The notes under the pieces were generated by a model. It saw nothing but the letters and a program-made list of their open reading frames with translations. It did not search any database and was not told the origin of the DNA. The position numbers were made by a program, and so were the translations under genes. This document shows positions 21,033 to 30,049 of a DNA stretch of 64,000 nt, piece by piece. How positions within the stretch are numbered: the first letter of the stretch is position 1; every line of letters begins with the position of its first letter. The stretch covers positions 5,218,001 through 5,282,000 of the forward strand of contig NZ_CP030771.1 in NCBI RefSeq assembly GCF_006088715.1. The letters run 5' to 3'. This DNA comes from Streptomyces sp. YIM 121038 (GTDB lineage: Bacteria; Actinomycetota; Actinomycetes; Streptomycetales; Streptomycetaceae).

Positions 21033-21066
21033 AGCGCCCGGCGGGAGGCAACTCCCGCCGGGCGCT
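21033..21066 (+). terminator. Strong terminator with GCAA tetraloop
   Basis: A perfect 15-bp stem (21033-21047 with 21052-21066) closed by GCAA and followed by a short T-rich stretch lies 27 bp after the GGGSSC protein gene. Confidence 0.9.
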
Positions 21067-21369
21067 TCGTCGTTGCCGGACCGATCGGCGTCCATAGGAT
21101 GCCATTTCCGGACTGACTGCTTTCCATGAAACGTGAACAGATGAACTGTTCGGCCCTCTAGGGGATGGAAACCCTACGAAGTTGGGTAAAAGCGCTGTGG
21201 CAGTGTCGCAGTTCATGATTCCCTCTTAACCGTCACACCGCCCTCGGACGCCCCCGCTCAGCAGGCAGCGGGACGTCTCCGTGGGCACGCGCCGGCAACC
21301 CCCTCCGCCTGGTGTCCGACCGGGCGCGCCGGCCCCCCCACCTCCATTGCGTGTTAGCGGAGCCGACCC
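21067..21369 (+). promoter_or_regulatory. Leader/promoter region of the DUF2617-speE unit
   Basis: The 303-bp gap is AT-richer at 21100-21235 and holds short inverted pairs such as ACCC/GGGT (within 21170-21188). Near 21290-21330 GGCAACC is followed about ten bases later by GGTGTCC, recalling part of a SAM-riboswitch core, but I could not assemble the full pairing scheme. No gene is called here. Confidence 0.4.
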
Positions 21370-21888
21370 ATGCTCACGACCCTGAAGACTGTCTACACCG
21401 ACACGCGCGCCGGGGACCTGGCCTGGGCCCTCGGCCGCGAGCCGCTGCCCGCGCTCGCCACTCTCGACCTCGAACTGACCGGTGCGGTCGTGCAGTTGAG
21501 ACTCCTCGGGGCCTCCCACCAAGTGCTGCTCGAAGAGGACCGGGGCAGCTGTTCCGAGACCGTCGCCTGCATCCCCGGCAGCAGCACGCCGCTGCCGCTC
21601 GGCGTCTCCAAGCGGGTCGGCGAGTGGGAGTACGAGTTCGCGGCCCGCGTGGAGACGCTGTCACGGGGTCAGTTCGCGGGCCGGGCGCAGGAGTTGCTCG
21701 CCCTGGTCACGGAGCACCCGCACGGGCTCGCCGGGGTCTTCCCCGGCATCCCGCACGCGTTCACCGCGATGCTGGCGCAGCGGCACGAGGGGTCGGTGAT
21801 GTGGCGCACCTGGCACGCCTATCCCCAGGACGGGCAGCTCGTGGCGACCCGGACGCGGGTCGGCGTGCGGATGCCCGCACCGCTCTGA
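21370..21888 (+). CDS. DUF2617 family protein
   Basis: The 172-residue protein (MLTTLKTVYTDTRAGDLAWA, GASHQVLLEEDRGSCSETVA, HAYPQDGQLVATRTRVGVR) matches the actinobacterial DUF2617 family, of unknown function and typically next to a membrane-fused spermidine synthase, as here. There is no signal peptide or membrane segment. The ATG follows a GGAG box. speE begins 139 bp downstream with its own apparent promoter. Confidence 0.85.
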   Translation: MLTTLKTVYTDTRAGDLAWALGREPLPALATLDLELTGAVVQLRLLGASHQVLLEEDRGSCSETVACIPGSSTPLPLGVSKRVGEWEYEFAARVETLSRGQFAGRAQELLALVTEHPHGLAGVFPGIPHAFTAMLAQRHEGSVMWRTWHAYPQDGQLVATRTRVGVRMPAPL

Positions 21889-21992
21889 GCTGGGCCGGGC
21901 GGCGGTTCGCGGTGCCCGGGGCGCGGCCCTGCGATGGCCCGGCAAACGGCGGTTCACACATTCTCGCCGTCACCTCCACTCTTGTGGGGGAC

Positions 21993-22020
21993 TTGGCGTG
22001 AGCGAACGGTGACGTAGCGT
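21993..22020 (+). promoter_or_regulatory. speE promoter, probably leaderless
   Basis: TTGGCG (21993-21998) and TAGCGT (22015-22020) are 16 bp apart, and the GTG start lies 7 bp after the -10. Transcription would begin at or next to the start codon. Confidence 0.6.
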
Positions 22021-22027
22021 TCCCAGC

Positions 22028-23608
22028 GTGATCGAGCCGCGTCAGCGTCTTCCCGTCACGCCCCGGACAGGCCGCTTCCTCGTCCTCGCGGGCGTGTTCA
22101 TCTGCGCCGCCTGCGGACTCGTGTACGAACTGGAACTCGTCGCCCTCGCCTCGTACTTGATCGGGGACTCCGTCACCCAGGCCTCCGTCGTCCTGTCCGT
22201 CATGGTCTTCGCGATGGGCGTCGGCTCGCTGCTCGCCAAGCGCCTGCGCTGCCGGGCCGCCGCCGGCTTCGGGCTCGTCGAGGCGGCCCTCGCGCTCGTC
22301 GGCGGGTGCAGCGCCATGGTCCTGTACGCGGCGTTCGCGTGGGCGGGCGACCGGGGCGAGATGTGGGCCAGCGGATCCCGCTATCTCTTCGTCGTGTTCT
22401 CCCTGGCCATCGGCGTCCTCATCGGCGCCGAAGTGCCCCTGCTCATGGTGCTCATCCAGCGCGTCCGGCGGCAGGACGCGGGCGGGGCCGTCGCCGACCT
22501 GTTCGCCGCGGACTACGTGGGCGCCCTGGTCGGCGGCCTCGCCTTCCCCTTCCTGCTGCTCCCCTGGTTCGGGCAGCTCACCGGGGCGCTGCTCACCGGC
22601 GCCGTCAACGTCCTCGCGGGCGGCGCGCTCGTCCTCGGCCTGTTCGGCCGCGACCTGAGCCCGCGCGGGCGCTGGCTGCTGCTCGTGGTCAACGCCGTCG
22701 TGCTCGCCGTCCTCGCCTCCGCCGCCGTGCTCGTCGACGACTTCGAACGGGCCGCGCGCCGGGCCGTGTACGGCTCCGGGATCCGCGTCGCCGTCCGCAC
22801 CGACGTCCAGGAGGTCGTCCTCACCGGCCGCGACCGGAAGTCCCTGCACCTCTTCCTCGACGGCAGGCTGCGCGTCAGCGGCCGCGACGAGCGGCGCTAC
22901 CACGAGGCCCTCGTGCAGCCCGCCCTGCGCGGCGGCCGCCACCAGCGGGTCCTCGTCCTCGGCGGCGGCGACGGGCTCGCCGCCCGCGAAGTGCTGCGGC
23001 ACGCCGGGGTGCGCCGCGTCGACGTCGTCGAACTCGACCCGGCCGTCGTCGACCTGGCCCGCAACGACCCGGGCCTGAGCGAACTCAACGGCCACGTCTA
23101 CCGCGACCCGCGCGTACGCGTCGTCCACGCCGACGCCTTCCGCTGGCTGCGCGGCCCGCACCGGCGCGTGTACGACGTCGTCGTCGCCGACCTGCCCGAC
23201 CCCGGCATCACCGCGAGCACCCAGCTGTACTCGCAGGAGTTCTACGGCCTCGTCTCCCGCGTCCTCACCGACGACGGGCGCTTCGCCGTGCACGCCGGGC
23301 CCGCCGTGACCCGGCCGCACACCTACTGGACCGTCGACGCGACGCTGCGCGCCGCCGGGTACCGCACCGAGCCCTACCGCCTCACCGGCCGCCGCGGCGC
23401 TTACGGCGGGCCCGACCGCACCCCCGACCCCGGCGGGACGCCCCGCGACTGGGGCTTCGTGCTCGCCGCCCGCGCCGAGCCGGTGCTCGGCGCGGCCCGC
23501 GGCTCCGCCGTGCTGCGCGCCGGATCCCGCGCCGCCGAGCGGCTGCGGCCGTCCGACTGGCGCACCATCGAGCCGTCCACGCTGGTGCATCCGCGCTACG
23601 CCGACTGA
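22028..23608 (+). CDS. speE: Membrane-anchored polyamine aminopropyltransferase (spermidine synthase family)
   Basis: The 526-residue protein has an N-terminal half with about seven membrane segments (for example [20 protein letters not shown] and [20 protein letters not shown]) fused to a spermidine-synthase Rossmann domain: [16 protein letters not shown] binds the aminopropyl donor, [17 protein letters not shown] follows, and [10 protein letters not shown] carries the catalytic-loop Asp. It would transfer aminopropyl from decarboxylated SAM to a diamine, although fused members are rarely tested. DUF2617 and a CoxG-like gene flank it. Confidence 0.88.
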   Translation: MIEPRQRLPVTPRTGRFLVLAGVFICAACGLVYELELVALASYLIGDSVTQASVVLSVMVFAMGVGSLLAKRLRCRAAAGFGLVEAALALVGGCSAMVLYAAFAWAGDRGEMWASGSRYLFVVFSLAIGVLIGAEVPLLMVLIQRVRRQDAGGAVADLFAADYVGALVGGLAFPFLLLPWFGQLTGALLTGAVNVLAGGALVLGLFGRDLSPRGRWLLLVVNAVVLAVLASAAVLVDDFERAARRAVYGSGIRVAVRTDVQEVVLTGRDRKSLHLFLDGRLRVSGRDERRYHEALVQPALRGGRHQRVLVLGGGDGLAAREVLRHAGVRRVDVVELDPAVVDLARNDPGLSELNGHVYRDPRVRVVHADAFRWLRGPHRRVYDVVVADLPDPGITASTQLYSQEFYGLVSRVLTDDGRFAVHAGPAVTRPHTYWTVDATLRAAGYRTEPYRLTGRRGAYGGPDRTPDPGGTPRDWGFVLAARAEPVLGAARGSAVLRAGSRAAERLRPSDWRTIEPSTLVHPRYAD

Positions 23609-23678
23609 CGGCCCGCGGCAGGCCGGGCGGGCCGAAGTGGCGTACATCACGGCGGCGGCGTCGGTACGCTCAACTGTC

Positions 23679-24467
23679 ATGGAGCATGAGGTGTTCGTAC
23701 CGGTTCCGGAAGAGCCGCTCCGCGAGGCACTGGCCGACCCCGAGCGGGTCGCCCGCGCGGTGCCCGGGCTGCAGCGGGACGCCGACCCAGGGCCGGACGC
23801 GCCGCCCGTCACCGGGCGGCTCAAGGTGCGCGTCGGCGGCCACACGATCACCTACCGCGGTGGCCTGCGGGTCGCCGCGCGCGGCGACGGCGGGTACGCG
23901 GTGACCGGGGAGGCCCACGAGGCCCGGGGCAGTGGCGCCGTAACGTTCTCTCTCCTGCTGCGCCTGGCCGCCGCGGAGGGGGGCACGCGCGTCGCCTTCA
24001 GCGGGACCGCGTCCGCCGACGGGCGGGGTGCCGAGGCCGTGAAGAGTTCTCCACAGGCTGTGGAGGGCGCGGTGCGGCGGCTCCTCGCGCGCTTCGCTGA
24101 GGGCCTCGCTGCGCCCGGCCCGGCGGCGGCCCCGGAGCCCGACCCCGCGCCGGAGCCCGACCCGGCGCCGTCCCGCGTCTTCGACGCCGAGGTGCCGCCG
24201 CCGGCGCTCGATCCGCTCTCCGACGTCGATTCCGTCGATTCCCTCGATGACGCGGCCAGCGGGCCCGAGGCCGCGCACGCGCGGCGGACGATGATCGGGC
24301 GCAGCGCGGAGGAGGTCGACCACGCGCCGCCCCGGGGGCGGTACGCGCCCGTGCCCGCGCCCGAGGCGCTGGGCGGCGGGGCCGCGCTGCGGTGGGCCGC
24401 GCCCGCGGCGGCGGTCCTGGTCGCCTCGGCGATCGTGGTCACCCGGGCCCTGCGCAAGCGCCGCTGA
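23679..24467 (+). CDS. SRPBCC/CoxG-like protein with C-terminal membrane anchor
   Basis: In this 262-residue protein residues 1-150 form a START/CoxG-like domain (MEHEVFVPVPEEPLREALAD, VTGRLKVRVGGHTITYRGGL). A long Pro/Ala/Asp linker follows, then a C-terminal helix (WAAPAAAVLVASAIVVTRAL) with basic end RKRR. CoxG proteins help membrane attachment of CO-dehydrogenase-type enzymes, but no cox genes are near, so a lipid- or ligand-binding role is just as likely. TACGCT lies 8 nt before the ATG, suggesting a leaderless mRNA. Confidence 0.8.
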   Translation: MEHEVFVPVPEEPLREALADPERVARAVPGLQRDADPGPDAPPVTGRLKVRVGGHTITYRGGLRVAARGDGGYAVTGEAHEARGSGAVTFSLLLRLAAAEGGTRVAFSGTASADGRGAEAVKSSPQAVEGAVRRLLARFAEGLAAPGPAAAPEPDPAPEPDPAPSRVFDAEVPPPALDPLSDVDSVDSLDDAASGPEAAHARRTMIGRSAEEVDHAPPRGRYAPVPAPEALGGGAALRWAAPAAAVLVASAIVVTRALRKRR

Positions 24468-24535
24468 GGCCCTCGCGGGGCTCCCCAATCCCGCCCCTTC
24501 CCGATTCCTGGGGGCTCCGCCCCCAGACCCCCGCT

Positions 24536-24602
24536 CCTCAAACGCCGGAGAGGCTGAAACACAGCCGCAAGCGGCACCATCCAGCCCGTCCGGCGTTTGA
24601 GG
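24536..24602. repeat. Streptomyces-type interspersed palindrome
   Basis: CCTCAAACGCCGG (24536-24548) and CCGGCGTTTGAGG (24590-24602) form 13-bp arms around a 41-bp centre, with GC-rich flanks containing GGGGGCTCCGCCCCC. This CCGGCGTTTGAGG palindrome is scattered through Streptomyces intergenic regions and may end transcription of the preceding gene. Confidence 0.8.
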
Positions 24603-24710
24603 ACGAGGCGCGGAGCGCCGAAAAGGGCGGGGGCACGGGGGCGGCAGCCCCCGGATCGGGAAGGGGCGGGCCTGGGGCGCCCCCGCGAGGGCCGGGGCTA
24701 GGGTCGGGGT

Positions 24711-25505
24711 GTGAGCAGCGAAGAGATCACGTTGGCCGCGGGTGACGCGGAAGTTTCGGTGCGGCCGGGGAACGGCGCCCGCCTCGGCAGCCTCAAGGTG
24801 GACGGCGTCGAGCTGCTGCGGCAGGGGGAGCGCTACGGCTGCTTCCCGATGGTGCCGTGGTGCGGCCGGACCAGGAACGGCCGCTTCCTGAACGGCGGCC
24901 ACCCCCACCAGCTCCCCCTCAACTCCCCGCCGCACGCCATCCACGGCACCGGCAGGGACACCGCGTGGAGGACCGCCCGGGTCAGCGACCGCGAGGCCGT
25001 GTTCACCTACGACCTCGCGGACCCGTGGCCGTACACCGGCCGGGTCACGCAGATCGTCGAGCTGACGGAGAGCGCGCTGACGCTGCGGATGTCCGTGGAG
25101 ACGTACGACGACTCCTTCCCGGCGCAGGCGGGCTGGCACCCGTGGTTCAACCGGCGCCTCACCGAGGGCGGTGAGGACGTCAGGATCGCCTTCGACGCGG
25201 CCTGGCAGGAGCAGCGCGGCGAGGACCACCTGCCGACCGGGGAGCGCGTCGACCCGCTGCCGGGCCCCTGGGACGACTGCTTCGGCATGCCGGACGGCGT
25301 CGACGTCACCCTGACCTGGCCCGGCGAGCTGGAGCTGAACGTGGCCGGCCGGGAGGAGTGGGTGGTCGTGTACGACGAGCAGGAGGCCGCCGTGTGCGTG
25401 GAGCCGCAGAGCGGCCCGCCCAACGGCCTGAACACCCTGCCGCGCCTGGTCACCCCGGTGGAGCCCCTGGAGACGTCGACCACCTGGACCTGGCGGCGGC
25501 TCTGA
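24711..25505 (+). CDS. Aldose 1-epimerase (galactose mutarotase) family protein
   Basis: The 264-residue galactose-mutarotase-fold protein has FPMVPWCGRTRNGRFLNG, PHAIHGTGRDTAW with the conserved catalytic-region His, FPAQAGWHPWFNRRL and CVEPQSGPPNGLNTLPRL with the conserved Glu. It would interconvert anomers of a hexose or hexose-phosphate. Its position before pyrE and fba gives no clear substrate. TAGGGT ends 6 nt before the GTG, so the mRNA is likely leaderless. Confidence 0.87.
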   Translation: MSSEEITLAAGDAEVSVRPGNGARLGSLKVDGVELLRQGERYGCFPMVPWCGRTRNGRFLNGGHPHQLPLNSPPHAIHGTGRDTAWRTARVSDREAVFTYDLADPWPYTGRVTQIVELTESALTLRMSVETYDDSFPAQAGWHPWFNRRLTEGGEDVRIAFDAAWQEQRGEDHLPTGERVDPLPGPWDDCFGMPDGVDVTLTWPGELELNVAGREEWVVVYDEQEAAVCVEPQSGPPNGLNTLPRLVTPVEPLETSTTWTWRRL

Positions 25506-25535
25506 AGGCCCGGCCGCGCCCTTAAGCTCGTAGCC

Positions 25536-26087
25536 ATGACGAACGACGTACGCGGCGACCTGCTGCGGCAGATCAAGGACAAGGCCGTCGTGCACGGCAA
25601 GGTGACCCTCTCCTCGGGCCTGGAGGCCGACTACTACGTCGACCTGCGCCGCATCACCCTGGACGGGGAGGCCGCCCCGCTCGTCGGGCAGGTGCTGCTC
25701 GACCTCACGAGCGAGCTGGAGTTCGACGCCGTGGGCGGCCTGACGATGGGGGCCGACCCGGTCGCCGCGTCGATGCTGCACGCGGCGGCCGCGCGCGGCC
25801 GCCGCCTGGACGCCTTCGTGGTGCGCAAGGCCGCCAAGGCGCACGGCCTGCAGCGGCGCGTCGAGGGCCCGGCCATCAAGGGGCGGCGCGTCCTGGTCGT
25901 CGAGGACACCTCCACCACCGGCGGCTCCCCGCTGACCGCCGTGGAGGCCGTGCGCGAGGCCGGTGCCGAGGTCGTGGGCGTGGCCACGATCGTGGACCGG
26001 GCCACCGGCGCCGACGTGAAGATCACCGAGGGCGCGGGGGTCCCGTACCTCTTCGCGTACTCGAAGGACGAGCTCGGGCTCGACTGA
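25536..26087 (+). CDS. pyrE: Orotate phosphoribosyltransferase
   Basis: The 183-residue enzyme makes OMP from orotate and PRPP in pyrimidine synthesis. The PRPP-binding signature VLVVEDTSTTGGSP is intact, and the catalytic-loop basic residues appear in VVRKAAKAHGLQRRVEG. SSGLEADYYVDLRRITLDG fits the orotate side. TAAGCT lies 7 nt before the ATG, pointing to a leaderless transcript separate from the epimerase 30 bp upstream. Confidence 0.95.
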   Translation: MTNDVRGDLLRQIKDKAVVHGKVTLSSGLEADYYVDLRRITLDGEAAPLVGQVLLDLTSELEFDAVGGLTMGADPVAASMLHAAAARGRRLDAFVVRKAAKAHGLQRRVEGPAIKGRRVLVVEDTSTTGGSPLTAVEAVREAGAEVVGVATIVDRATGADVKITEGAGVPYLFAYSKDELGLD

Positions 26088-26231
26088 GCACCTCCCGCAA
26101 GTCTGGAAGGATGGGGGCGACGACATCGCCGTCGCCGCCCCCGGGTTCCCCGGCGTCCCAGGGTTCCCTAGACACCCAGGTCAGGGCCAAGCAGCACAGC
26201 ATCCACCCCGCACATCACAAGGAGCGGACAC

Positions 26232-27254
26232 ATGCCCATCGCAACCCCCGAGGTCTACAACGAGATGCTCGACCGGGCGAAGGCAGGCAAGTTCGCCTAC
26301 CCGGCCATCAACGTGACCTCGTCCCAGACCCTGCACGCCGCCCTGCGTGGCTTCGCGGAGGCGGAGAGCGACGGCATCATCCAGATTTCCACCGGTGGCG
26401 CTGAGTTCCTGGGCGGGCAGCACAGCAAGGACATGGTGACGGGCGCGGTGGCCCTCGCCGAGTTCGCGCACATCGTCGCCAAGAAGTACGACGTCACGGT
26501 CGCGCTGCACACCGACCACTGCCCGAAGGACAAGCTGGACACCTACGTCCGGCCGCTCATCGACGTCTCCGCCGAGCGCGTCGCGCGCGGCGAGAACCCG
26601 CTGTTCCAGTCCCACATGTGGGACGGCTCCGCGGAGACCCTCGCCGACAACCTGGCCATCGGCCAGGAGCTGCTCGCCAAGGCCGCCGCCGCGAAGATCA
26701 TCCTTGAGGTCGAGATCACCCCGACCGGCGGCGAGGAGGACGGCGTCACGCACGAGATCAACGACGAGCTGTACACCACCGTCGACGACGCGCTGCGCAC
26801 CGCCGAGGCCCTCGGCCTGGGCGAGAAGGGCCGCTACCTGCTCGCCGCGTCCTTCGGCAACGTCCACGGCGTGTACAAGCCGGGCAACGTCGTGCTGCGC
26901 CCCGAGCTCCTCAAGGACCTCCAGGAGGGTGTCGCCGCGAAGTACGGCAAGACGTCCCCCTTCGACTTCGTGTTCCACGGCGGCTCCGGCTCCACCGCCG
27001 AGGAGATCGCCACGGCGCTGGAGAACGGCGTCGTGAAGATGAACCTCGACACCGACACCCAGTACGCCTTCACGCGTCCCGTCGCGGACCACATGTTCAA
27101 GAACTACGACGGCGTCCTGAAGGTCGACGGCGAGGTCGGCTCGAAGAAGACCTACGACCCGCGCACCTGGGGCAAGCTGGCCGAGGCCTCCATGGCCAAG
27201 CGCGTGACCGAGGCGTGCGGCGCGCTGCGCTCCACGGGCACGAAGCTCAAGTAG
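26232..27254 (+). CDS. fbaA: Fructose-bisphosphate aldolase, class II
   Basis: The 340-residue zinc-dependent aldolase cleaves fructose 1,6-bisphosphate in glycolysis and gluconeogenesis. The metal-site motif is VALHTDHCPKDKLDTYV (~residues 90-107), the second signature is LLAASFGNVHGVYKPGNV, and the phosphate/metal-binding VFHGGSGSTAEEI is also intact. The ATG follows AAGGAGCGGACAC. A 144-bp promoter region precedes it and a hairpin follows, so it is probably monocistronic. Confidence 0.97.
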   Translation: MPIATPEVYNEMLDRAKAGKFAYPAINVTSSQTLHAALRGFAEAESDGIIQISTGGAEFLGGQHSKDMVTGAVALAEFAHIVAKKYDVTVALHTDHCPKDKLDTYVRPLIDVSAERVARGENPLFQSHMWDGSAETLADNLAIGQELLAKAAAAKIILEVEITPTGGEEDGVTHEINDELYTTVDDALRTAEALGLGEKGRYLLAASFGNVHGVYKPGNVVLRPELLKDLQEGVAAKYGKTSPFDFVFHGGSGSTAEEIATALENGVVKMNLDTDTQYAFTRPVADHMFKNYDGVLKVDGEVGSKKTYDPRTWGKLAEASMAKRVTEACGALRSTGTKLK

Positions 27255-27265
27255 TCCACCGCTCG

Positions 27266-27300
27266 ACGGGCCCGGCACTCCTCGTGGGTGCCGGGCCCGT
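27266..27300 (+). terminator. fba terminator
   Basis: A 13-bp perfect stem (ACGGGCCCGGCAC at 27266-27278, its complement at 27288-27300) with a 9-nt loop begins 11 bp after the fba stop. Confidence 0.85.
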
Positions 27301-27327
27301 CGGCGTACCCGGAGGGAACGACCGACC

Positions 27328-28494
27328 GTGGCGTACGACTTCGACACTCCTGTGGACCGGCGCGGCACCTGGTGCGTCCAGTGGGACGGCATCCGCGACC
27401 GGTTCCCGGTGCCCGACCTGCTGCCCTTCACCATCTCCGACATGGACTTCCGCAGCGCGCCCGAGGTCCTGGACGCCCTCCAACAGCGCGTCGCGCACGG
27501 CGTGTTCGGCTACACCGACTGGCGCAACGACGACTTCCGCGGCGCGGTGCACGACTGGTTCAGGAGCCGCTACGACACGGACGTCGACCCCGCGTCCCTC
27601 GTGTACGCCCCGTCCGTGCTCAGCCAGATATCCCAGCTCCTGCGCCTGTGGACGGAGCCGGGCGAGGGCGTCGTCGTGCACACGCCGACGTACGACGGCT
27701 TCCGCAAGGCGGTGACCGGGCTCGGGCGCGAGCTGCGGGGCGTGCCCCTGGAGGACCCCGGGTTCGCCGCCCTGGACGCCGAGCTGGCGCGCCCCGACAG
27801 CCGCGTCCTCATCCTGTGTTCCCCGCACAACCCCACCGGCCGGGTGTGGACCGAGGCGGAGCTCCTCGCGGTGGCCGGCCTGTGCGAGCGGCACGGCGTC
27901 GCCGTCATCAGCGACGAGATCCACGCCGACCTCACCCACGAGGGGCACGTCCACCGCCCCTGGGCCCGCTACGGCCGGGGCCGCTGGGCCCTCGTCACCT
28001 CCGCGACGAAGTCCTTCAACTTCCCTGCCTTGAGCGGGAGTTACGGCCTCATCGGCGACCCCGGCGACCACGCCGCCTTCGTCCGCCGCATGGAGACCGG
28101 CGAGGGCCTCGCCTCGCCCGCGGCCCTCTCGCTGACCGCGCACATCGCCGCGTACCGCGGGGGCGGCGCCTGGCTGGACGCCGTGCGCGCCTACACCCAC
28201 GCCAATCTGCGCCTGGTCGCCGCCACCCTGAACGCGGCCTTCCCCGCCCTGGAGTGGCGGCCGCCGCACGCGGGCTATCTGGCCTGGATCGACCTCCGCC
28301 CCGTCCTGGGCGAGACCTCCGACGACGCCCTCCAGCACCACCTCGTGCACGAGGAGCGGGTCGCCGTGATGCCGGGCACCACCTACGGCACCCCGGGCTT
28401 CGTGCGCCTCAACGTCGGGTGTCCCCGGGACAAGGCGCGGGCGGGCACCGAGGCCCTGGTGCGGGCGGTGCGCGCGGTGGCCGCCGCGCGCTAG
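27328..28494 (+). CDS. MalY/PatB-type aminotransferase (probable cystathionine beta-lyase)
   Basis: This 388-residue fold-type I PLP enzyme has PFTISDMDFRSAPEVLDAL, GYTDWRNDDF, CSPHNPTGRVWTEAEL, ISDEIHADLTHEGH and the PLP lysine in SATKSFNFPAL (~residue 227). These are MalY/PatB features; such enzymes split C-S bonds of cystathionine or cysteine conjugates, and some act as repressor partners. The GTG follows CGGAGGGAACG and starts 28 bp after the fba terminator. Confidence 0.87.
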   Translation: MAYDFDTPVDRRGTWCVQWDGIRDRFPVPDLLPFTISDMDFRSAPEVLDALQQRVAHGVFGYTDWRNDDFRGAVHDWFRSRYDTDVDPASLVYAPSVLSQISQLLRLWTEPGEGVVVHTPTYDGFRKAVTGLGRELRGVPLEDPGFAALDAELARPDSRVLILCSPHNPTGRVWTEAELLAVAGLCERHGVAVISDEIHADLTHEGHVHRPWARYGRGRWALVTSATKSFNFPALSGSYGLIGDPGDHAAFVRRMETGEGLASPAALSLTAHIAAYRGGGAWLDAVRAYTHANLRLVAATLNAAFPALEWRPPHAGYLAWIDLRPVLGETSDDALQHHLVHEERVAVMPGTTYGTPGFVRLNVGCPRDKARAGTEALVRAVRAVAAAR

Positions 28495-28585
28495 GGCGGC
28501 GCCGGGCGGCGCGGGCCGTGCGCCGGGGGCGGGGAAAGGGGCCGGGGCGCACCCGCCGGAGGGGGCATGGAGCAGACTGGAGCCC

Positions 28586-28999
28586 ATGGCCATTCACGAG
28601 AACCTGCTCGGGGGACCGCCCCCGACCCATCTGCCCGACGACCCGGAGCCCCGGGAGCTGCTCGCGGGCGGCACGGCGGCCGCCGACGTCGCCGCCAAGT
28701 ACCCGACGTCCTCCCTCGCCTGGGCGCGCCTCGCCGACGAGGCGTTCGAGGCGGGCCGCGTCGTCGAGTCGTACGCGTACGCCCGCACCGGCTACCACCG
28801 GGGCCTGGACGCCCTGCGCAGGGCCGGCTGGAAGGGCCACGGCCCGGTGCCGTGGGAGCACGAGCCGAACCGCGGCTTCCTGCGCGCGCTGCACGGCCTG
28901 GCCCGCGCGGCGCAGGCGATCGGCGAGCAGGAGGAGTACGAGCGCTGCGCGACGTTCCTGCGGGACTCCTCGGCGACGGCCGCGGACACCCTGGGCTAG
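28586..28999 (+). CDS. DUF3151 family protein
   Basis: The 137-residue helical protein (AAKYPTSSLAWARLADEAFE, SYAYARTGYHRGLDALRRAG, WEHEPNRGFLRALHGLARAA) matches DUF3151, an actinobacterial family usually near fba. Its helix pattern recalls TPR proteins. CAGACT lies 7 nt before the ATG, so the mRNA may be leaderless. Function is unknown. Confidence 0.87.
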   Translation: MAIHENLLGGPPPTHLPDDPEPRELLAGGTAAADVAAKYPTSSLAWARLADEAFEAGRVVESYAYARTGYHRGLDALRRAGWKGHGPVPWEHEPNRGFLRALHGLARAAQAIGEQEEYERCATFLRDSSATAADTLG

Positions 29000-29013
29000 C
29001 CCCCGGCGTCGCG

Positions 29014-29049
29014 GACCTGCCTGGGCCACCCGGTGTGACCAGGCAGGTC
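29014..29049 (+). terminator. Terminator after DUF3151
   Basis: GACCTGCCTGG (29014-29024) pairs with CCAGGCAGGTC (29039-29049). The loop itself contains a short CACC/GGTG pairing, and a T-containing stretch follows. Confidence 0.8.
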
Positions 29050-29155
29050 TTGCCGTTTCCCGGGATGTTGCGGAGGATGCGGGTGGGGACCGGGGCCCCC
29101 GTGCCGCTACGGCAGGGGCGGACCGCTACCCGGATCACGCATCTAGGAGACAGCG

Positions 29156-30049
29156 ATGTCCCACGAGGCGAGCACGGCAGGCGAGACTCTCGAGATGAAC
29201 GAGATACAGCAGACGTCCGGCGAAACGCCCACCGAGAGCCCCGACAGCCCCAACCTCGACTTCGCCGGCAGCACCCCGTACGAGGACTACGTGAAGGCGG
29301 ACGTCCTCACCCACCTCCAGCACCTGCGCTCCGACGACCCGGGCGAGATGGTCTTCCTGGTCACGACCCAGGTGATGGAGCTGTGGTTCACGGTCATCGT
29401 CCACGAGTGGGAGACCGCCGCGCGCGCCCTGCGCGACGACGACGTGCCGACCGCGGTGGCCGCCCTGAAGCGCTCCGTGCGCGAGCTGGAGGCCCTGAAC
29501 GCCTCCTGGAAGCCGCTCGGCCAGCTCACCCCCGGTCAGTTCAACTCCTACCGGGGCTCGCTCGGCGAGGGCTCGGGCTTCCAGTCGGCGATGTACCGGC
29601 GCATGGAGTTCCTGCTCGGCGAGAAGTCCGCGTCCATGCTGGTCCCGCACCGGGGCACCCCGCGCGTGCACGCGGAGCTGGAGAAGGCCCTCCAGGAGCC
29701 GAGCCTGTACGACGAGGTCCTCCGGCTGCTCGCGCACCGCGGCCACGACGTCCCCGCCGAGGTCCTCGACCGCGACGTGACGGCCAGGTACGAGCCGTCG
29801 CCCCGCGTCGAGGCCGTGTGGACCGAGCTCTACTCCGGTGACGAGGGCTCCGACCTGGCCCGCCTCGGCGAGGCCCTGACCGACGTCGCCGAGCTGGTGT
29901 GGCGCTGGCGCAACGACCACCTGGTGGCCACCCGCAGGTCCATGGGTTCCAAGACCGGCACGGGCGGCTCCGCGGGCGTGGCCTGGCTGGAGAAGCGCGC
30001 CACGAAGAACGTGTTCCCCGAGCTGTGGACGGCGCGCAGCCATGTCTGA
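29156..30049 (+). CDS. kynA: Tryptophan 2,3-dioxygenase
   Basis: The 297-residue heme dioxygenase opens the indole ring of L-tryptophan to N-formylkynurenine. Family sequences include TPYEDYVKADVLTHLQHLRS, FLVTTQVMELWFTVIVHEWE, GQFNSYRGSLGEGSGFQSAM with the R-G-x-x-G-x-G-S substrate loop, and WRWRNDHLVATRRSMGSKTG with the C-terminal heme-ligand His region. It overlaps kynU by 8 bp. An acidic 40-residue N-terminus may include an internal start at a second ATG 11 codons in. Confidence 0.95.
   Translation: MSHEASTAGETLEMNEIQQTSGETPTESPDSPNLDFAGSTPYEDYVKADVLTHLQHLRSDDPGEMVFLVTTQVMELWFTVIVHEWETAARALRDDDVPTAVAALKRSVRELEALNASWKPLGQLTPGQFNSYRGSLGEGSGFQSAMYRRMEFLLGEKSASMLVPHRGTPRVHAELEKALQEPSLYDEVLRLLAHRGHDVPAEVLDRDVTARYEPSPRVEAVWTELYSGDEGSDLARLGEALTDVAELVWRWRNDHLVATRRSMGSKTGTGGSAGVAWLEKRATKNVFPELWTARSHV

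Noticed and set aside
21761..23851. 696-residue minus-strand frame opposite speE
   Set aside because: Antisense shadow of a spermidine synthase with intact motifs.
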